A stretch of 64,000 nt of DNA from Sinotaia quadrata (taxonomy: Eukaryota > Mollusca > Gastropoda > Architaenioglossa > Viviparidae), in contig CM054181.1 in NCBI GenBank assembly GCA_028829895.1, positions 470,001-534,000 of the forward strand. The letters run 5' to 3'. Of this stretch, positions 25,610-37,670 are shown piece by piece (position 1 is the first letter of the stretch; each line of letters starts with the position of its first letter). Under the pieces are notes generated by a model. That model did no database searches. It was not told the origin of the DNA and was given only the letters and a program-made list of their open reading frames with translations. The position numbers and the translations under genes were made by a program.

Positions 25610-26815
25610 TGTTGACAGATATTATGATGTTCTTTATATTGAGACAGCAGATTATTGTGTCTGTTGACAGATATTATGATGTTCTTTATAGTGAGACAGC
25701 AGATTATTGTGTCTGTTGACAGATATTATGCTGTTCCTTATATTGAGACAGCAGATTATTGTGTCTGTTGACAATCATTATGATGTTCTTTATATTGAGA
25801 CAGCAGATTATTGTGTCTGTTGACAGATATTATGATGTTCTTTATAGTGAGACAGCAGATTATTGTGTCTGTTGACAGATATTATGCTGTTCCTTATATT
25901 GAGACAGCAGATTATTGTGTCTGTTGACAGATATTATGATGTTCTTTATATTGAGACAGCAGATTATTGTGTCTGTTGACAGATATTATGATGTTCTTTA
26001 TAGTGAGACAGCAGATTATTGTGTCTGTTGACAGATATTAGGCTGTTCCTTATATTGAGACAGCAGATTATTGTGTCTGTTGACAGATATTATGATGTTC
26101 TTTATAGTGAGACAGCAGATTATTGTGTCTGTTGACAGATATTATGCTGTTCCTTATATTGAGACAGCAGATTATTGTGTCTGTTGACAGATATTATGAT
26201 GTTCTTTATATTGAGACAGCAGATTATTGTGTCTGTTGACAGATATTATGATGTTCTTTATAGTGAGACTGCAGATTATTGTGTCTGTTGACAGATATTA
26301 TGCTGTTCCTTATATTGAGACAGCAGATTATTGTGTCTGTTGACAGATATTATGATGTTCTTTATATTGAGACAGCAGATTATTGTGTCTGTTGACAGAT
26401 ATTATGATGTTCTTTATAGTGAGACAGCAGATTATTGTGTCTGTTGACAGATATTATGCTGTTCCTTATATTGAGACAGCAGATTATTGTGTCTGTTGAC
26501 AGATATTATGATGTTCTTTATAGTGAGACAGCAGATTATTGTGTCTGTTGACAGATATTATGCTGTTCCTTATATTGAGACAGCAGATTATTGTGTCTGT
26601 TGACAGATATTATGCTGTTCTTATATTGAGACAGCAGATTATTGTGTCTGTTGACATATATTATGCTGTTCCTTATATTGAGACAGCAGATTATTGTGTC
26701 TGTTGACAGATATTATGCTGTTCCTTATATTGAGACAGCAGATTAATGTGTCTGTTGACAGATATTATGATGTTCTTTATAGTGAGACAGCAGATTATTG
26801 TATCTGTTTTTTTGA
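25610..26815. repeat. 52-bp minisatellite, 23 copies with an A-B-C higher-order repeat
   Basis: The shared core is TGTGTCTGTTGACAGATATT. Three diagnostic variants are A (GATGTTCTTTATATTG), B (GATGTTCTTTATAGTG) and C (GCTGTTCCTTATATTG). In order I read ABC ABC ABC BC ABC ABC BC C C C B, so a 156-bp trimer predominates, with two trimers lacking A and a late run of C. One C unit lacks a base. Decayed units follow to about 26880. Confidence 0.97.
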
Positions 26816-26984
26816 CAAATATGATGTTGTCCCTTTCATCGTGATTGCAGATTATTGTATCTGTTTGTTGACTGTTATAATGCCTCTGGTGCTCGTCATG
26901 AATAAATAGTTATTACTTTCATGAATACCAGATTGCAATCTGCAACCCCCTTCCCTGCTGTGGATGTAAATGTATGAGTATAGG

Positions 26985-27180
26985 TATCAGGTTTAAATCC
27001 TCATCATGATAATAGGAAGGAATACTATAATATGGTATAGAGGTTTAAATCCTCATCATGGTAATAGGAAGAAATACTAGAATATGGTACAGAACGGAGC
27101 GAGTACTGCTTGATTAGTTTGATAATCATCTTGATAATAGGAAGAAATACTAAATATGGTACAGAACGGAGCGAGTACTG
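26985..27180. repeat. about 57-bp repeat, 3 degenerate copies
   Basis: Copies share ATAATAGGAAGAAATACTA and an ATATGGTACAGAACGGAGCG-type end; the last two also share GCGAGTACTGC. Confidence 0.85.
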
Positions 27181-27289
27181 CATTGCAAGCTCTTACAGGC
27201 ATCCATAATTCGCTGTACAAGACCACTGACAAAAATAAAGTGACACGGTATTGCAGATAAACACCAGTGTAAATGGATCTGAGCTGGCG

Positions 27290-27305
27290 CGCGCGCACAC
27301 GCACA

Positions 27306-27390
<85 letters not shown>
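27290..27390. repeat. (CT)n(CA)n microsatellite
   Basis: GCGCGCGCACAC leads into (CT)n and then (CA)n ending at about 27390. Confidence 0.98.
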
Positions 27391-27392
<2 letters not shown>

Positions 27393-27889
27393 CAAAAAAG
27401 ACAGAGGCCAAATCTCATTTTGTTCTATTATGGACAAAGGGGAGAGAATGTCAATTTCAGTTTTCCATTTTCCTCCTCACTTCCCCTTCCCGGACTAAAA
27501 CAGTCCGAGTGCCCAAGAGAATGCAAGATCGAAAGCGAGAAATAAAACAGCCACACATTTCACGTGATTACAAAATCCAGTTGAATCCGCTAGCCTGGAC
27601 AGTCATAACTCGTTCTTCAGTGTCGTATCGGGCACACCTACGTCACTCAAATCTGATAATTCGAGTAAGCACTATGGTGTCATACCAAGAGCAGGCTGAT
27701 GTCATTCAAATACACAAATCTTCGTGTTAATGACGTCATTCAAATATACAAATCTTCATGCCAATGACGTTCTGCTCAGGAGACAAAAACAAAGCAGGGG
27801 TTGCCTCCATTGATCTACACAGACGTTTTTCATCTGATCATAAACACTTCTGTTTCGTCATAAACTAGCACAAAAAAACCCCCTCATAT
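27391..27889. other. unassigned sequence with a 36-bp duplication
   Basis: ATGACGTCATTCAAATATAC-type copies lie near 27700 and 27731; the second holds a perfect TGACGTCA palindrome at 27731-27738. No gene recognised. Confidence 0.5.
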
Positions 27890-28115
27890 ACTGTAACAGA
27901 AACGAATGATTCAATTATAAATCTGAAACCTTACCCTCATAAACAGTAACACAAACGAATGATTCAATTATAAATCTGAAACCTTACCCTCCTAAACAGT
28001 AACAGAAACGAATGATTCAATTATAAATATGAAACCTTACCCTCATAAACAGTAACAGAAACGAATGATTCAATTATAAATCTGAAACCTTACCCTCATA
28101 AACAGTAACACAAAT
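27890..28115. repeat. 53-bp minisatellite, 4 copies
   Basis: Units contain AAACGAATGATTCAATTATA and TGAAACCTTACCCTCATAAA. Confidence 0.96.
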
Positions 28116-29741
28116 AATGTTGGTCTGTCTGAGTTCGACGTCTACTTGCAACACATTAATAACGGTGCTGTCAACCATGTTATCAAGTAGAAACGAAACT
28201 AAAATGGATGACATGCAGATTTGAAGACATAATGGCTTGTTACCAATGAAAGGTGATAAATCTGAAGCCAACTGACATGTGACCTCATAATAGCATGTAG
28301 ACATATGACCTTATAGGAACAAAAATCTCATAATAAGTGAATGAGGAAATGAAATAAATGATGAAAGATAAAACTGAATCTTGATGATAATTAATTAACA
28401 ACTGCTAGTAGGAAAGCTGAATTCGTGTGAAGCTGCAAGAAAGTAAAATGAAAAGGCGGATGGTTACAAATCTTTCATAGAACTGACTTCTGAAAGTTAA
28501 CCATAAACAAAGATCATAAATCTGAAGCCATAGAACTATCAACAGGTTACTGATGATTTGCTGAATTGATGTAAAGCCATAGAACATTCAAGAGGTTATT
28601 GATGACTTGCTGATTTGCTGTAAAGAATTGGCACAAAGAAATGATGATAAATGTGAAGCATGAGGACATTTAACCTAACCTGTACATTGGAATCCCTTGC
28701 ATGCAGACAGAGAGGTGGACACATTTAAGACTTGCCTCGTCTAATTTTAAGAATTAATTAAATAAACTTCCATTTTGATTGTAAAACAAAAATTTGGCTT
28801 GATGCAGTTTTTTAATAGGTCAGTAGTGACCTGAACAATAAAGCTTGTAAACAATCATAACAGATTTATCTATTTTACTGCAGAATTGCTTCATTGTATT
28901 TATTTTTGTTAGAAGTAATAATAATAATAAAGTAAAGATTATACTAGCGTTGCAAATAGTATGATAGTCTTAATAATAATAATAATAATAATAATAAACA
29001 TGGGTTATGACTATTATTATTTTATGTCAGGATAGAAGATAATAAAAGGGGAACATTGCAACTGAAGCATTTGAAAAGCACACTAATAATAACACCTAGT
29101 GAACAACATTAAACACTAATAATAACACCTACTGAACAATATTAAACTGAGCAATGGTATAACAACAGCAAATTAACATAACAAAACAGACAACATAACA
29201 CGAAAGGTTGCAATCTGGAAAAGAGATGTTCAATTGGACCAAGAAAAATATCAGAGGGGCTTTGTTCTTCTATGGATTGCCAGTATAAAACAATCCAAAA
29301 AAACCCAAACAAAGCAAATAACAATTCACATTTAGAATTTATTTTCACTGATGAACCCACTATCTCGGGGGGGGGGGGGGGGATTACGTTTTAAAAATGG
29401 ATTTAACTAGATACGCCAAGATATTTCTCGTCAAATAAAAATGAAAACTAAATGGCGTGTAGATCACCACTAGATCTTGTATACCGAAGACAACAATCCT
29501 GTCAAAAGTGTGCAAAGAACGTGAACAATGCATGCATAGTTCACACACAGAATAACATGTCTGATTAGGAATTGTACACACAAAACAAATATGGAATTTT
29601 CACAATAGTCAGTTATTGCTCTAAATCCTTTATCTATTTTATACAGAGAGTTACGGGAGGGAGGGGGCAAATGAGGAGGTGAACGCCAATGGTTAAGGGG
29701 ACATAATCCAGTCCTTGATTCTTGCCTGTTAACCGACACTT
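28116..29741. other. unassigned AT-rich sequence
   Basis: Contains (AAT)n at about 28973-28997, short duplications (CACTAATAATAACACCTA near 29080-29140) and a 16-base G-run at 29367-29382. No gene recognised. Confidence 0.5.
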
Positions 29742-29806
29742 TCTTGTTTTTAGTTCTGTACACTCCACTGCTGCTCCGTCGGAAGGGTCTGTTCTGCCTT
29801 CGATAG
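29742..29806 (-). other. weak exon candidate
   Basis: On the minus strand a good acceptor (TTTTCTCTCTCGTAG) precedes 29806. Two frames beyond it are protein-like (for example IEGRTDPSDGAAVECTELK), but the donor is poor: only GTTAAC or a GC donor is nearby. The lower boundary given is therefore nominal. No family is recognised. Confidence 0.2.
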
Positions 29807-29900
29807 CTACGAGAGAGAAAATTAAAGTCTTGTAAATGAGAATTTGAGAAGTGTAAGAAAACAACGATAACAACAACAACAACAAATAGTGAGCGTGAGA

Positions 29901-30160
29901 CGGTTCGAGGATTCATCCACGGTTCAATGACGAAGGTAGATGATGACGAATGGAGTTCGTCTAGTTGCGCGCATGAATAAATCTGGAGCCAGGTATAAGT
30001 TAACTTGTGTGCATTTTAATATCGTTTGACACGGTTCGATGATTCCTGCACGGTTCAGTGACGAAGATAGATGGTGAATGGAGGTCGTTTAGTTAGGCAA
30101 ATGAACAAATCTAGAACCAGGCGTGACGTCAAATTGAACGCATTTAAATTGTAATTTTAA
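29901..30160. repeat. 131-bp diverged duplication
   Basis: CGGTTCGAGGATTC at 29901 and CGGTTCGATGATTC at 30032 start copies that stay collinear through ATGAATAAATCTGGAGCCAGG and ATGAACAAATCTAGAACCAG. There are many substitutions, so the duplication is older than most arrays here. Confidence 0.85.
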
Positions 30161-31087
30161 TTTATTATTTATTTTAAGATCCTGGCAAATCGCGCATCAT
30201 TTCTAGTTACCATGTTTTCAAAATATAAAAAATAAAACGACTCCATAAAACAGTACAAACTAACCTGCCACGTGATAGGACAAACAGCTTCTCAAACAGA
30301 TATAACAGTTTAGAATGTTTTCAACTTGAGACTTCTCTTTGACTTTTATATTTTTATATTTTTTCAACTTGAGATTTCTCTTTAAATTTTAAAAACATAT
30401 TTTATATTTTTTGCTTCAAAAAGAAGTACCACGTATCCACTCAAAGCGAGATGCACAGGTGTTGGAGCGTTGCTACCTCGAGTAATCGGTGATAATTTTG
30501 CCCTACCTCAAATCGATATGCGAGACAAAAGTATCACCGCTTGCACGAAGTACCCGATTATCGTTTACATCCGCAATCCATCCGACTAAAAAACGGCCAT
30601 TTCCTCGAACGACAGCTGCATTCGTTGACGACGGTTGTTGGAGAATCTTGTGCGGATTTTCAGGATAGTGGGCGTATGGGTATTGGAGGGGTTAGGGTGG
30701 ATAGGTGTTACATGCATTGCCGTTTCGACTGCCATGACAGTTGGAAGTAGTAGTCGGTTCGCAGTTTACTAGAACAGTGGAAAAGGTGGACAAAAGCAAG
30801 CTTATACATTTAAAAAAATATCTGTAAGTAGTCTAGCATAACATTACTTCAACTGCATCAATTCCTGTAGAGTGCTTCACTTTTTGAATTCTGTCAGAGT
30901 ATCGTAACGAACTCGGGTTTGTACTTCCCTCTCCCTCTTCCCCCTTCCTTCATAAAAGTGAGGTTAAAATCTACTTTCAGAAAACATTTAATATGTTTCG
31001 GTCCTTACAAGAGTGATGAATAGAATCTGTAATTTTCAGTAACACAGTTACCTCTCTATCTCAGTGTTTGCTGACGGTCTTGGAAGA
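30161..31087. other. unassigned, CpG-richer in the middle
   Basis: Bases 30440-30780 are less AT-rich and contain several CpGs, but no frame or splice pattern is persuasive. Confidence 0.45.
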
Positions 31088-31250
31088 GTACAAAGTCCTG
31101 AGTTATACGAGTTTAACATTACAAAGTCCTGAGTTACACGAGTTTAACATGAGTACAAAGTCTTGAGTTACACGAGTTTAACATGAGTACACAGTCCTGA
31201 GTTACACGAGTTTAACATGAGTACACAGTCCTGAGTTACACGAGTACACT
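31088..31250. repeat. 34-bp minisatellite, 4-5 copies
   Basis: Units contain ACAAAGTCCTGAGTTACACG and AGTTTAACATGAGT. Confidence 0.94.
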
Positions 31251-31984
31251 CGAAAAGAATGTTGTGTGCATTTATCGGACATCAATTTGAAGATCATCAG
31301 ACTGCATTTCTTTTGGAGTAACCATGGAAACTGTTTATGCACCATCAGCAAGTCGCAATGCTCTGTGAATTTAGATGCCACTCTTGTTGTCAAACTTTCG
31401 TTCCGTCAAAAAGTATAAATCATAACTAGGTAGGTTTATATTTGTTTTTGCACACGTCCCTAGATATGCACACGCACATACGCACGCAGACACAAGCTAA
31501 TCTTACAGACACCAAGTACGCCTAAGGCGATATCACAGACTCACGTGATGCTTGGCTAAAAAGCTAACACTACAAAACTAGTTGATCAATTCGTGCTGTC
31601 TACCAAATTTCGATTCTTTTATTATTTTTTATATTTTAATACTCTCTTGTATTTTGATGCATAGTCCTTCGTAGTTCAAAGGCGCCCGTCGACACAAATC
31701 AACAGTATAAATGTAGCAGCTGTTGGTGAAATGATTATACAATTACGAACATTAATTTTGCATCCTTAATTTTGAATTTGTTTTGTTTCATTATCTACGC
31801 GGCAACTTGTTAATGGCAATTATTTTGCTTTCTTAAAAGTGTTTTGCTTTCTTAACAGTGTCTTTCGAACTTAACAATATTTTTTCACTATTTGTTTTAT
31901 TATCCATAAGACAAACTGTTACTGTCTAAAATTTCGAAAATATTTGAAAAATAAATCGAAAATATTCACGTCGATATACCTTGT
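31251..31984. other. unassigned sequence
   Basis: No gene or repeat family recognised; TTTTGCTTTCTTAA is duplicated near 31826-31855. Confidence 0.5.
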
Positions 31985-32515
31985 GAACCGTTCTGAGATA
32001 AATGTGACCACTGTTTTCCTTATGACATAATTGTGACCACTGTTTTCGTTCTGAGATAACTGTGACCACTGTTTTCCTTATGACATAATTGTGACCACTG
32101 TTTCCGTTCTGAGATAACTGTGACCACTGTTTTCGTTCTGAGATAACTGTGACCACTGTTTTCGTTCTGAGATAACTGTGACCACTGTTTCCGTTCTGAG
32201 ATAACTGTGACCACTGTTTCCGTTATGACATAATTGTGACCACTGTTTCCGTTCTGAGATAACTGTGACCACTGTTTCCGTTCTGAGATAACTGTGACCA
32301 CTGTTTTCGTTCTGAGATAACTGTGACCACTGTTTCCGTTCTGAGATAACTGTGACCACTGTTTTCGTTCTGAGATAACTGTGACCACTGTTTTCGTTCT
32401 GAGATAACTGTGACCACTGTTTTCGTTCTGAGATAACTGTGACCACTGTTTCCGTTCTGAGATAAATGTAACCACTGTTTTCGTTCTAACTGTGACCACT
32501 GTTTCCGTTCTGAAC
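31985..32515. repeat. 29-bp minisatellite, about 18 copies
   Basis: Units contain GTGACCACTGTTTTCGTTCT. TTTTCG, TTTCCG and TTATGACATAAT variants are scattered. Because 29 is not a multiple of three and no frame of the unit contains a minus-strand stop, all three minus frames remain open for long distances. Confidence 0.97.
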
Positions 32516-33127
32516 ATTTTTGTTACTATTGCACTTGTTCATGCAAAGTTTTAAATTTCGAGTTTTAAAATTCAGTCTGATGAACAGATGATTTCGAGTT
32601 TTAATACTCAGTGTGATGAATAGATGATTTCCATTTACATATTATTTGTTTATTAGATGTTTATTAGAAAATAAATACATTACTGAAATATATTGCCTAT
32701 TTTAGCGAACAATTGCCTTTAATTCTCTATTGAGCTATTGACTTCCAAACTGATACATACTCACGGCAAGCTTATTTTGTGAAGTTTTATTTATAGCTCT
32801 GTCCGAGACTACTGTAGATTAACAGTGTATCTTAAATGATCCTCTTTTGGCGTCGTTGATTCTCTCCCATGGCGTCTTATTCCGTGTTTATTGTTACAAA
32901 AGTTTTGCAGTGTAACTGTCCTAAGGCTGTCAGTAAGACATTATCACAAAGTGCCTGTAGAGTACAACTTCCTAAGGCTATGTCATTAATACATTAATCA
33001 CAGTGCACTATATCCAGACACGGTATGAAAAGATAATGTATACAGAAGAATGAATAAAGAAGAAAATCAGTGGTAATTTGAAAATACTTTCAACTGATAA
33101 TTGTAAAAATATTTTTTTTGCTCTGGT
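32516..33127. other. unassigned sequence
   Basis: ATTTCGAGTTTTAA is duplicated near 32556-32605. No gene recognised. Confidence 0.5.
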
Positions 33128-33358
33128 ATCACTGATCTCGTTCTCGCAAATCATGATCATTGGATAATAGAAAACTACTCATTCAGCTTGCATTACGTCA
33201 GCAATTTAGAATATTCTTGCCTCGAGCTGTTTACTTCAACTCAGACACGTTCAAAAATAACACCATAAGAAGTACCCAAGGTCGGGTTACTCTGACAATT
33301 TAGCAATTTATATAACAATTTAAATTTAAAAATAGGGAGGGGCAAATTTACTGTGCTA
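33128..33358 (-). mobile_element. LTR-like dispersed repeat, copy D, reversed and truncated
   Basis: The reverse complement reads from the family start (GTAAATTTGCCCCTCCC) through TAACCCGACCTTGGGTACTT to TGAGTAGTTTTCTATTATCC. Only the first 230 bp or so remain. It is the only copy on the minus strand. Confidence 0.85.
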
Positions 33359-33373
33359 CAGATTTGCACATAG

Positions 33374-33376
<3 letters not shown>

Positions 33377-33453
<77 letters not shown>

Positions 33454-33480
33454 AGCTAGATAAATGTGTATATGTGTATG

Positions 33481-33549
<69 letters not shown>
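33377..33549. repeat. inverted microsatellite pair (GA)n and (CT)n
   Basis: About 79 bp of GA (with AAAG and GGG interruptions) is followed after roughly 29 bp by 65 bp of pure TC. The two arms are complementary and could pair within one strand. Confidence 0.97.
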
Positions 33550-33553
<4 letters not shown>

Positions 33554-33609
33554 TGTGTGTTTTCACAGAAAGTATCATTAAGACTTAAAGTAAGATAGGA
33601 AGTTGTCTG

Positions 33610-34260
33610 ACATTAGTTTATATAGCAGAGGAAATGGTCTGATTGTCAGTAATACACAAGAAATGGTCCGATTGTCAGTAATACACAAGAAATGGTCCGA
33701 TTGTCAATAATACACAAGAAATGGTCCGATTGTCTGTAATACACAAGAAATGGTCCGATTGTCTGTAATACACAAGAAATGGTCCGATTGTCTGTAACAT
33801 AGAGAGAATGGTTCAATTGTCTGCTATATAGAGAGAATTGTCAGATTATCTGTAATATAGAAGAAATGGTCCGATTTCTATAATATAGAGGAAAGGCATG
33901 ATTTTCTGTTATATGTAAGAAATGTTCTGAATGTCTGTAATATAGAAGAAATTGTCAGATTGTCTGTAATATAGAAGAAATGGTCCGATTGTCTGTAATA
34001 TAGAAGAAATGGTCTGATTGTCTATAATATAGAAGAAATTTTCTGATTGTCTGTAATATAGAAGAAATGGTCTGATTGTCTGTAATATAGAAAAAAAATA
34101 GTTTGATTGCTTGTAAAATGCAAGAAATGGTCCGATTGTCTGTAATGTAGAAGAAATGGTCTGATTTTAATAAACAAGAAAATGTCCGATTGTCTGTAAT
34201 AGAGAAGAAATGGTCCGATTGTCTGTAATATAGAGAGAATGGTCTGATTATCTGTAGTAA
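33610..34260. repeat. 29-bp minisatellite, about 22 copies
   Basis: Units contain AGAAATGGTCCGATTGTCTG and TAATATAGA or TAATACACA. Early copies are regular; later ones vary in length. Confidence 0.94.
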
Positions 34261-34870
34261 TAAAGGGATAATTATACAACTGTCTGTAATATAGGGAAAA
34301 TGGTCTAATATTCAGTAATAAATAATAATTTGTCTAATTGTTTGTAATGTATAGTGACTGGTCTGTCTGTAAATATAGAATAAATGGTCTAATATTCAGT
34401 AATAAATAATAATTTGTCTAATTGTTTGTAATATATAGTAACTGGTCTAACTGTATGTAATATATAATAACTGATCTAATTGTATGTAATACATAATAAA
34501 AGGTCTAACTTATATAATGTGAAGAAAATGGTCTAATTATTTGTAATACATAATAACTGATCTAATTGTATGTAATACATAATAACTGGTGTAATTATAT
34601 GTAATACATAATAACTGATCTAATTGTATGTAATACATAAATACTGATCTAATTTGTATGTAATACATAATAACTATCTAATTGTATGTAATACATAATA
34701 ACTGATCTAATTGTATGTAATACAAAATAACTGGTATGTAATACATAATAACTGATCTAATTGTATGTAATACATAATAACTGGTGTAATTGTATGTAAT
34801 ACATAATAACTGATCTAATTTGTATGTAATACATAATAACTGATCTAATTTGTATGTAATATATAGCAAA
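34261..34870. repeat. 29-bp minisatellite, second variant
   Basis: Units become AATACATAATAACTGATCTA with ATTGTATGT, about 14 copies after 34440. Phase and length suggest descent from the preceding array. Confidence 0.9.
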
Positions 34871-35565
34871 TGGTCTAAGTGTCTGTAAATCTAGAGATGG
34901 TCAAGTGTCTGTAAATCTAGAAATGGTCCATTTATCTGTAATAAAGAATAATTGATCTAATTCTAATACACAGTAAGTGGTCTAACTTATATAATATAGA
35001 CAAAATGGTCTAACTTATATAATATAGATAAAATGGTCTAATTATCTATAATAATGATTAATTGATCTAATTGCATTTATAACAGAGTAACTGGTCTAAC
35101 GTATATAAAATAGAGGAAATTGTCATATATATTAAATACAATAAGATTATTATTATTATTTATAGACACTTGGACCATTTTCTCTATATTTACAGATACT
35201 TGGAACAATTACTATATATTACATACAATTGAAGAATTATTTTACCATTTTCTCTATATTTACAGATACTTGGAACAATTACTATATACAATTGAAGAAT
35301 TATTTTACCATTTTCTCTATATTTACAGATACTTGGAACAATTACTATATATTATAGAAAATTAGACAAATTATTCTTCATCTGTCTGTTAATAATAATA
35401 ATTAATGTTATCAATGTTTGTAATATATAGTACTTTGTGTAAGTGTCTGTAAATAATAGTACCTGGTGTATGTGCCAGTAATTAATAATAATGTTGTAAG
35501 TGTATGTAACATATAATACCCGGTGTAAATGTCTGTAAATATAGAGAAAATAGTCAGAGTGTAAT
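34871..35565. repeat. degenerate continuation with a 62-bp sub-array
   Basis: TTTCTCTATATTTACAGATA and ACTTGGAACAATTACTATAT repeat three times at about 35160-35355. Elsewhere diverged words of the TGTCTGTAAATATAGA type persist. Confidence 0.8.
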
Positions 35566-35776
35566 ATAAAGCGACTTTTTCTGAGTTCGCTAAAATTTGA
35601 TGCAAGTCCGTAAAGATATAAAGCAACTTTTCTGAGTTCGCTAAAATTTGATGCAAGTCCGTAAAGATATAAAGCAACTTTTCTGAGCTCGCTAAAATTT
35701 GATGCAAGTCCGTAAAGATATAAAGCAACTTTTCTGAGTTCGCTAAAATTTGATGCAAGTCCGTAAAGATATAAAT
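35566..35776. repeat. 51-bp minisatellite, 4 copies
   Basis: Units contain TTTCTGAGTTCGCTAAAATT and TGATGCAAGTCCGTAAAGAT. Confidence 0.97.
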
Positions 35777-36700
35777 AGAATGATTCATGTGACTGCAAGG
35801 AATCCGTCTGCGAAATCAACACATGCTGAAAGTAAACGAAGCCCTCAAATCGATCAGCTACAATGTGATTGCGTCTGAAAGAATATGATAATTGGTTTGT
35901 TGTAGATGTCTGAAAACGTATGAGTGATTGGTTTGTTGTAGGTGTCTGTAAGCTTGAGTGATTGGTATGTCGCAAAGTACCTGCAAAAATGCGAATAATT
36001 AGATTGTCGTTTGTGTTTTTAGAATATGATAGTTTGTTGCATATTTCTGTAAGAGTATGATTAACTAGTTTGTTGTACATGTTTGTAAGAATATGAGTGA
36101 TTGGCTTGTTGTACATGTTTGTAAGAATATGAGCGATTGGTTTGTTGTACATGTTTGTATAAATATGAGTAATTTGTTTGTTGTACATGTTTGTAAGAAT
36201 ATGAGTGATTGGCTGGTTTGTGGTATGTTTCTGTTAGAATACGAGTTATTGGATGGTTTATCATATGTGTTTGTAAGAATACAGTGATTGGTTGGTTTGT
36301 CGTGTCCGTATGGTTAAGAAAAAAACTGCACGGAGCCATGTCTAAAAGAATTAGAGTAAACGGTTTGTCGTTTGTATTTGTAAGGATATAAAGTCTCATG
36401 TAAAGGAACTGTGTCATAAGGTATTTAGAGAATTAGTTTGCAGTGTGTGTCTGTAACTCTGCTGAGTACATAGTTTACCGTACGTCTGTAACTCTGTTGA
36501 GTACATAGTTTACCGTACGTCTTTAACTCTGTTGAGTACATAGTTTACCTTACGTCTATAACTCTGTTGAGTACATAGTTTACCTTACGTCTGTAACTCT
36601 GTTGAGTACATAGTTTACCGTACGTCTGTAACTCTGTTGAGTACATAGTTTACCGCACGTCTTTAACTCTGGTGAGTACATAGTTTACCTTACGTATGTA
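35777..36700. repeat. 36-bp and 35-bp minisatellites
   Basis: Units with GTTGTACATGTTTGTAAGAA and TATGAGTGATTGGTTT run to about 36300, diverged at both ends. Seven units with CTGTTGAGTACATAGTTTAC and CGTACGTCTGTAA follow at about 36440-36700. Confidence 0.9.
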
Positions 36701-37440
36701 AGAAAATAAATTCATTTTGCCGACTATTCATGTTTGACGCTGTAGGACAGACAAGGAACTCTCTGTTTTTAAGGGTATGTAATAATATAGTGTCACTGGT
36801 TTAAACTGTGTGATTGTAAGAATACAGAGTAATTTGTCTGAAATACATAAATGCCTTTTACAAATGTATCGAGCTGTCTGTATCAATAATATAAATGGTG
36901 ACGCAAAAGTGAGTACGAATATCAATTCTGTATGTTTCTTAAGAAATAGAGTAAATGTGTGTGTGTTTGTTTGTGTGTATGTGCGTGTGGTGGGTGCATG
37001 TAGGATGGGATGGAAGAGTTGGATTGTTAGAATCTAGAGTAAATGTGTGAGTGTGTGTGTAAGTGCCTGTGTGTATATGTGTGTGTGTGTGTGTTTGTCA
37101 GTGCATATGTGTATGTGTGTATGTGTGTATGTGTGTGCGTGCGTGCGTGCGTGTGGTGGGGTATTAGTAGGATAGGAGGGAAGAATTGGCCTGTTAGAAT
37201 AATGCAGAGTAGATGGCTTATCAATTTTGTTTGTAAACACACATTATTCTTTACTAAGAGGAGGACCTGCGCCATTGTGCACAAAGAGTCGAGAAAGAGT
37301 GACTGTCACATTTTGAGTCTGAAGAAAATAAAACGAAACTGTACAGCAACAGCTCACATTTACTCTTGATTACAAAGAAAATCAAACGAAAATGTACAGC
37401 AAAAGCTCACATTTACTCTTGATTACAACTTAGGCAACCG
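36701..37440. repeat. impure GT tracts and short duplications
   Basis: Two similar blocks (36955-37030 and 37040-37200) each run from AGAGTAAATGTGTG through GT-rich sequence to TGTTAGAAT. A duplication with AGCTCACATTTACTCTTGAT lies at about 37325-37430. Confidence 0.85.
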
Positions 37441-37670
37441 TTTCGTGTTTGTATCTCGCCTTTAGAAAATCGTTCACATTTTTCTTCCTCAAGAACAGCA
37501 CAAACGCTGCCGCCCAAAGTTAGGTCACTTCGTAAATGCGAAACAAGCCATCCTTTTCAAGATTTAATTTAGTGGGCAGGCTTGTTCTTGTACAGTACCA
37601 ATCTCGATTGTCAATTTGGACTGTGAGTGACAGTTGACAAAGTCCATTTCCTCCCCTCCAAAGTACTTAC

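Noticed and set aside
29470..29916. 148-residue minus-strand frame with hydrophobic start
   Set aside because: The N-terminal Val-rich segment comes from a (GTT)n tract, and the frame changes character at the possible splice site; only a short exon candidate was kept.
32020..32517. 165-residue minus-strand frame
   Set aside because: It arises because the 29-bp unit has no minus-strand stop in any phase; all three frames are equally open.
35352..36188. 278-residue minus-strand frame
   Set aside because: It spans several different satellites whose periods happen to keep one frame open; there is no domain or non-repetitive coding stretch.
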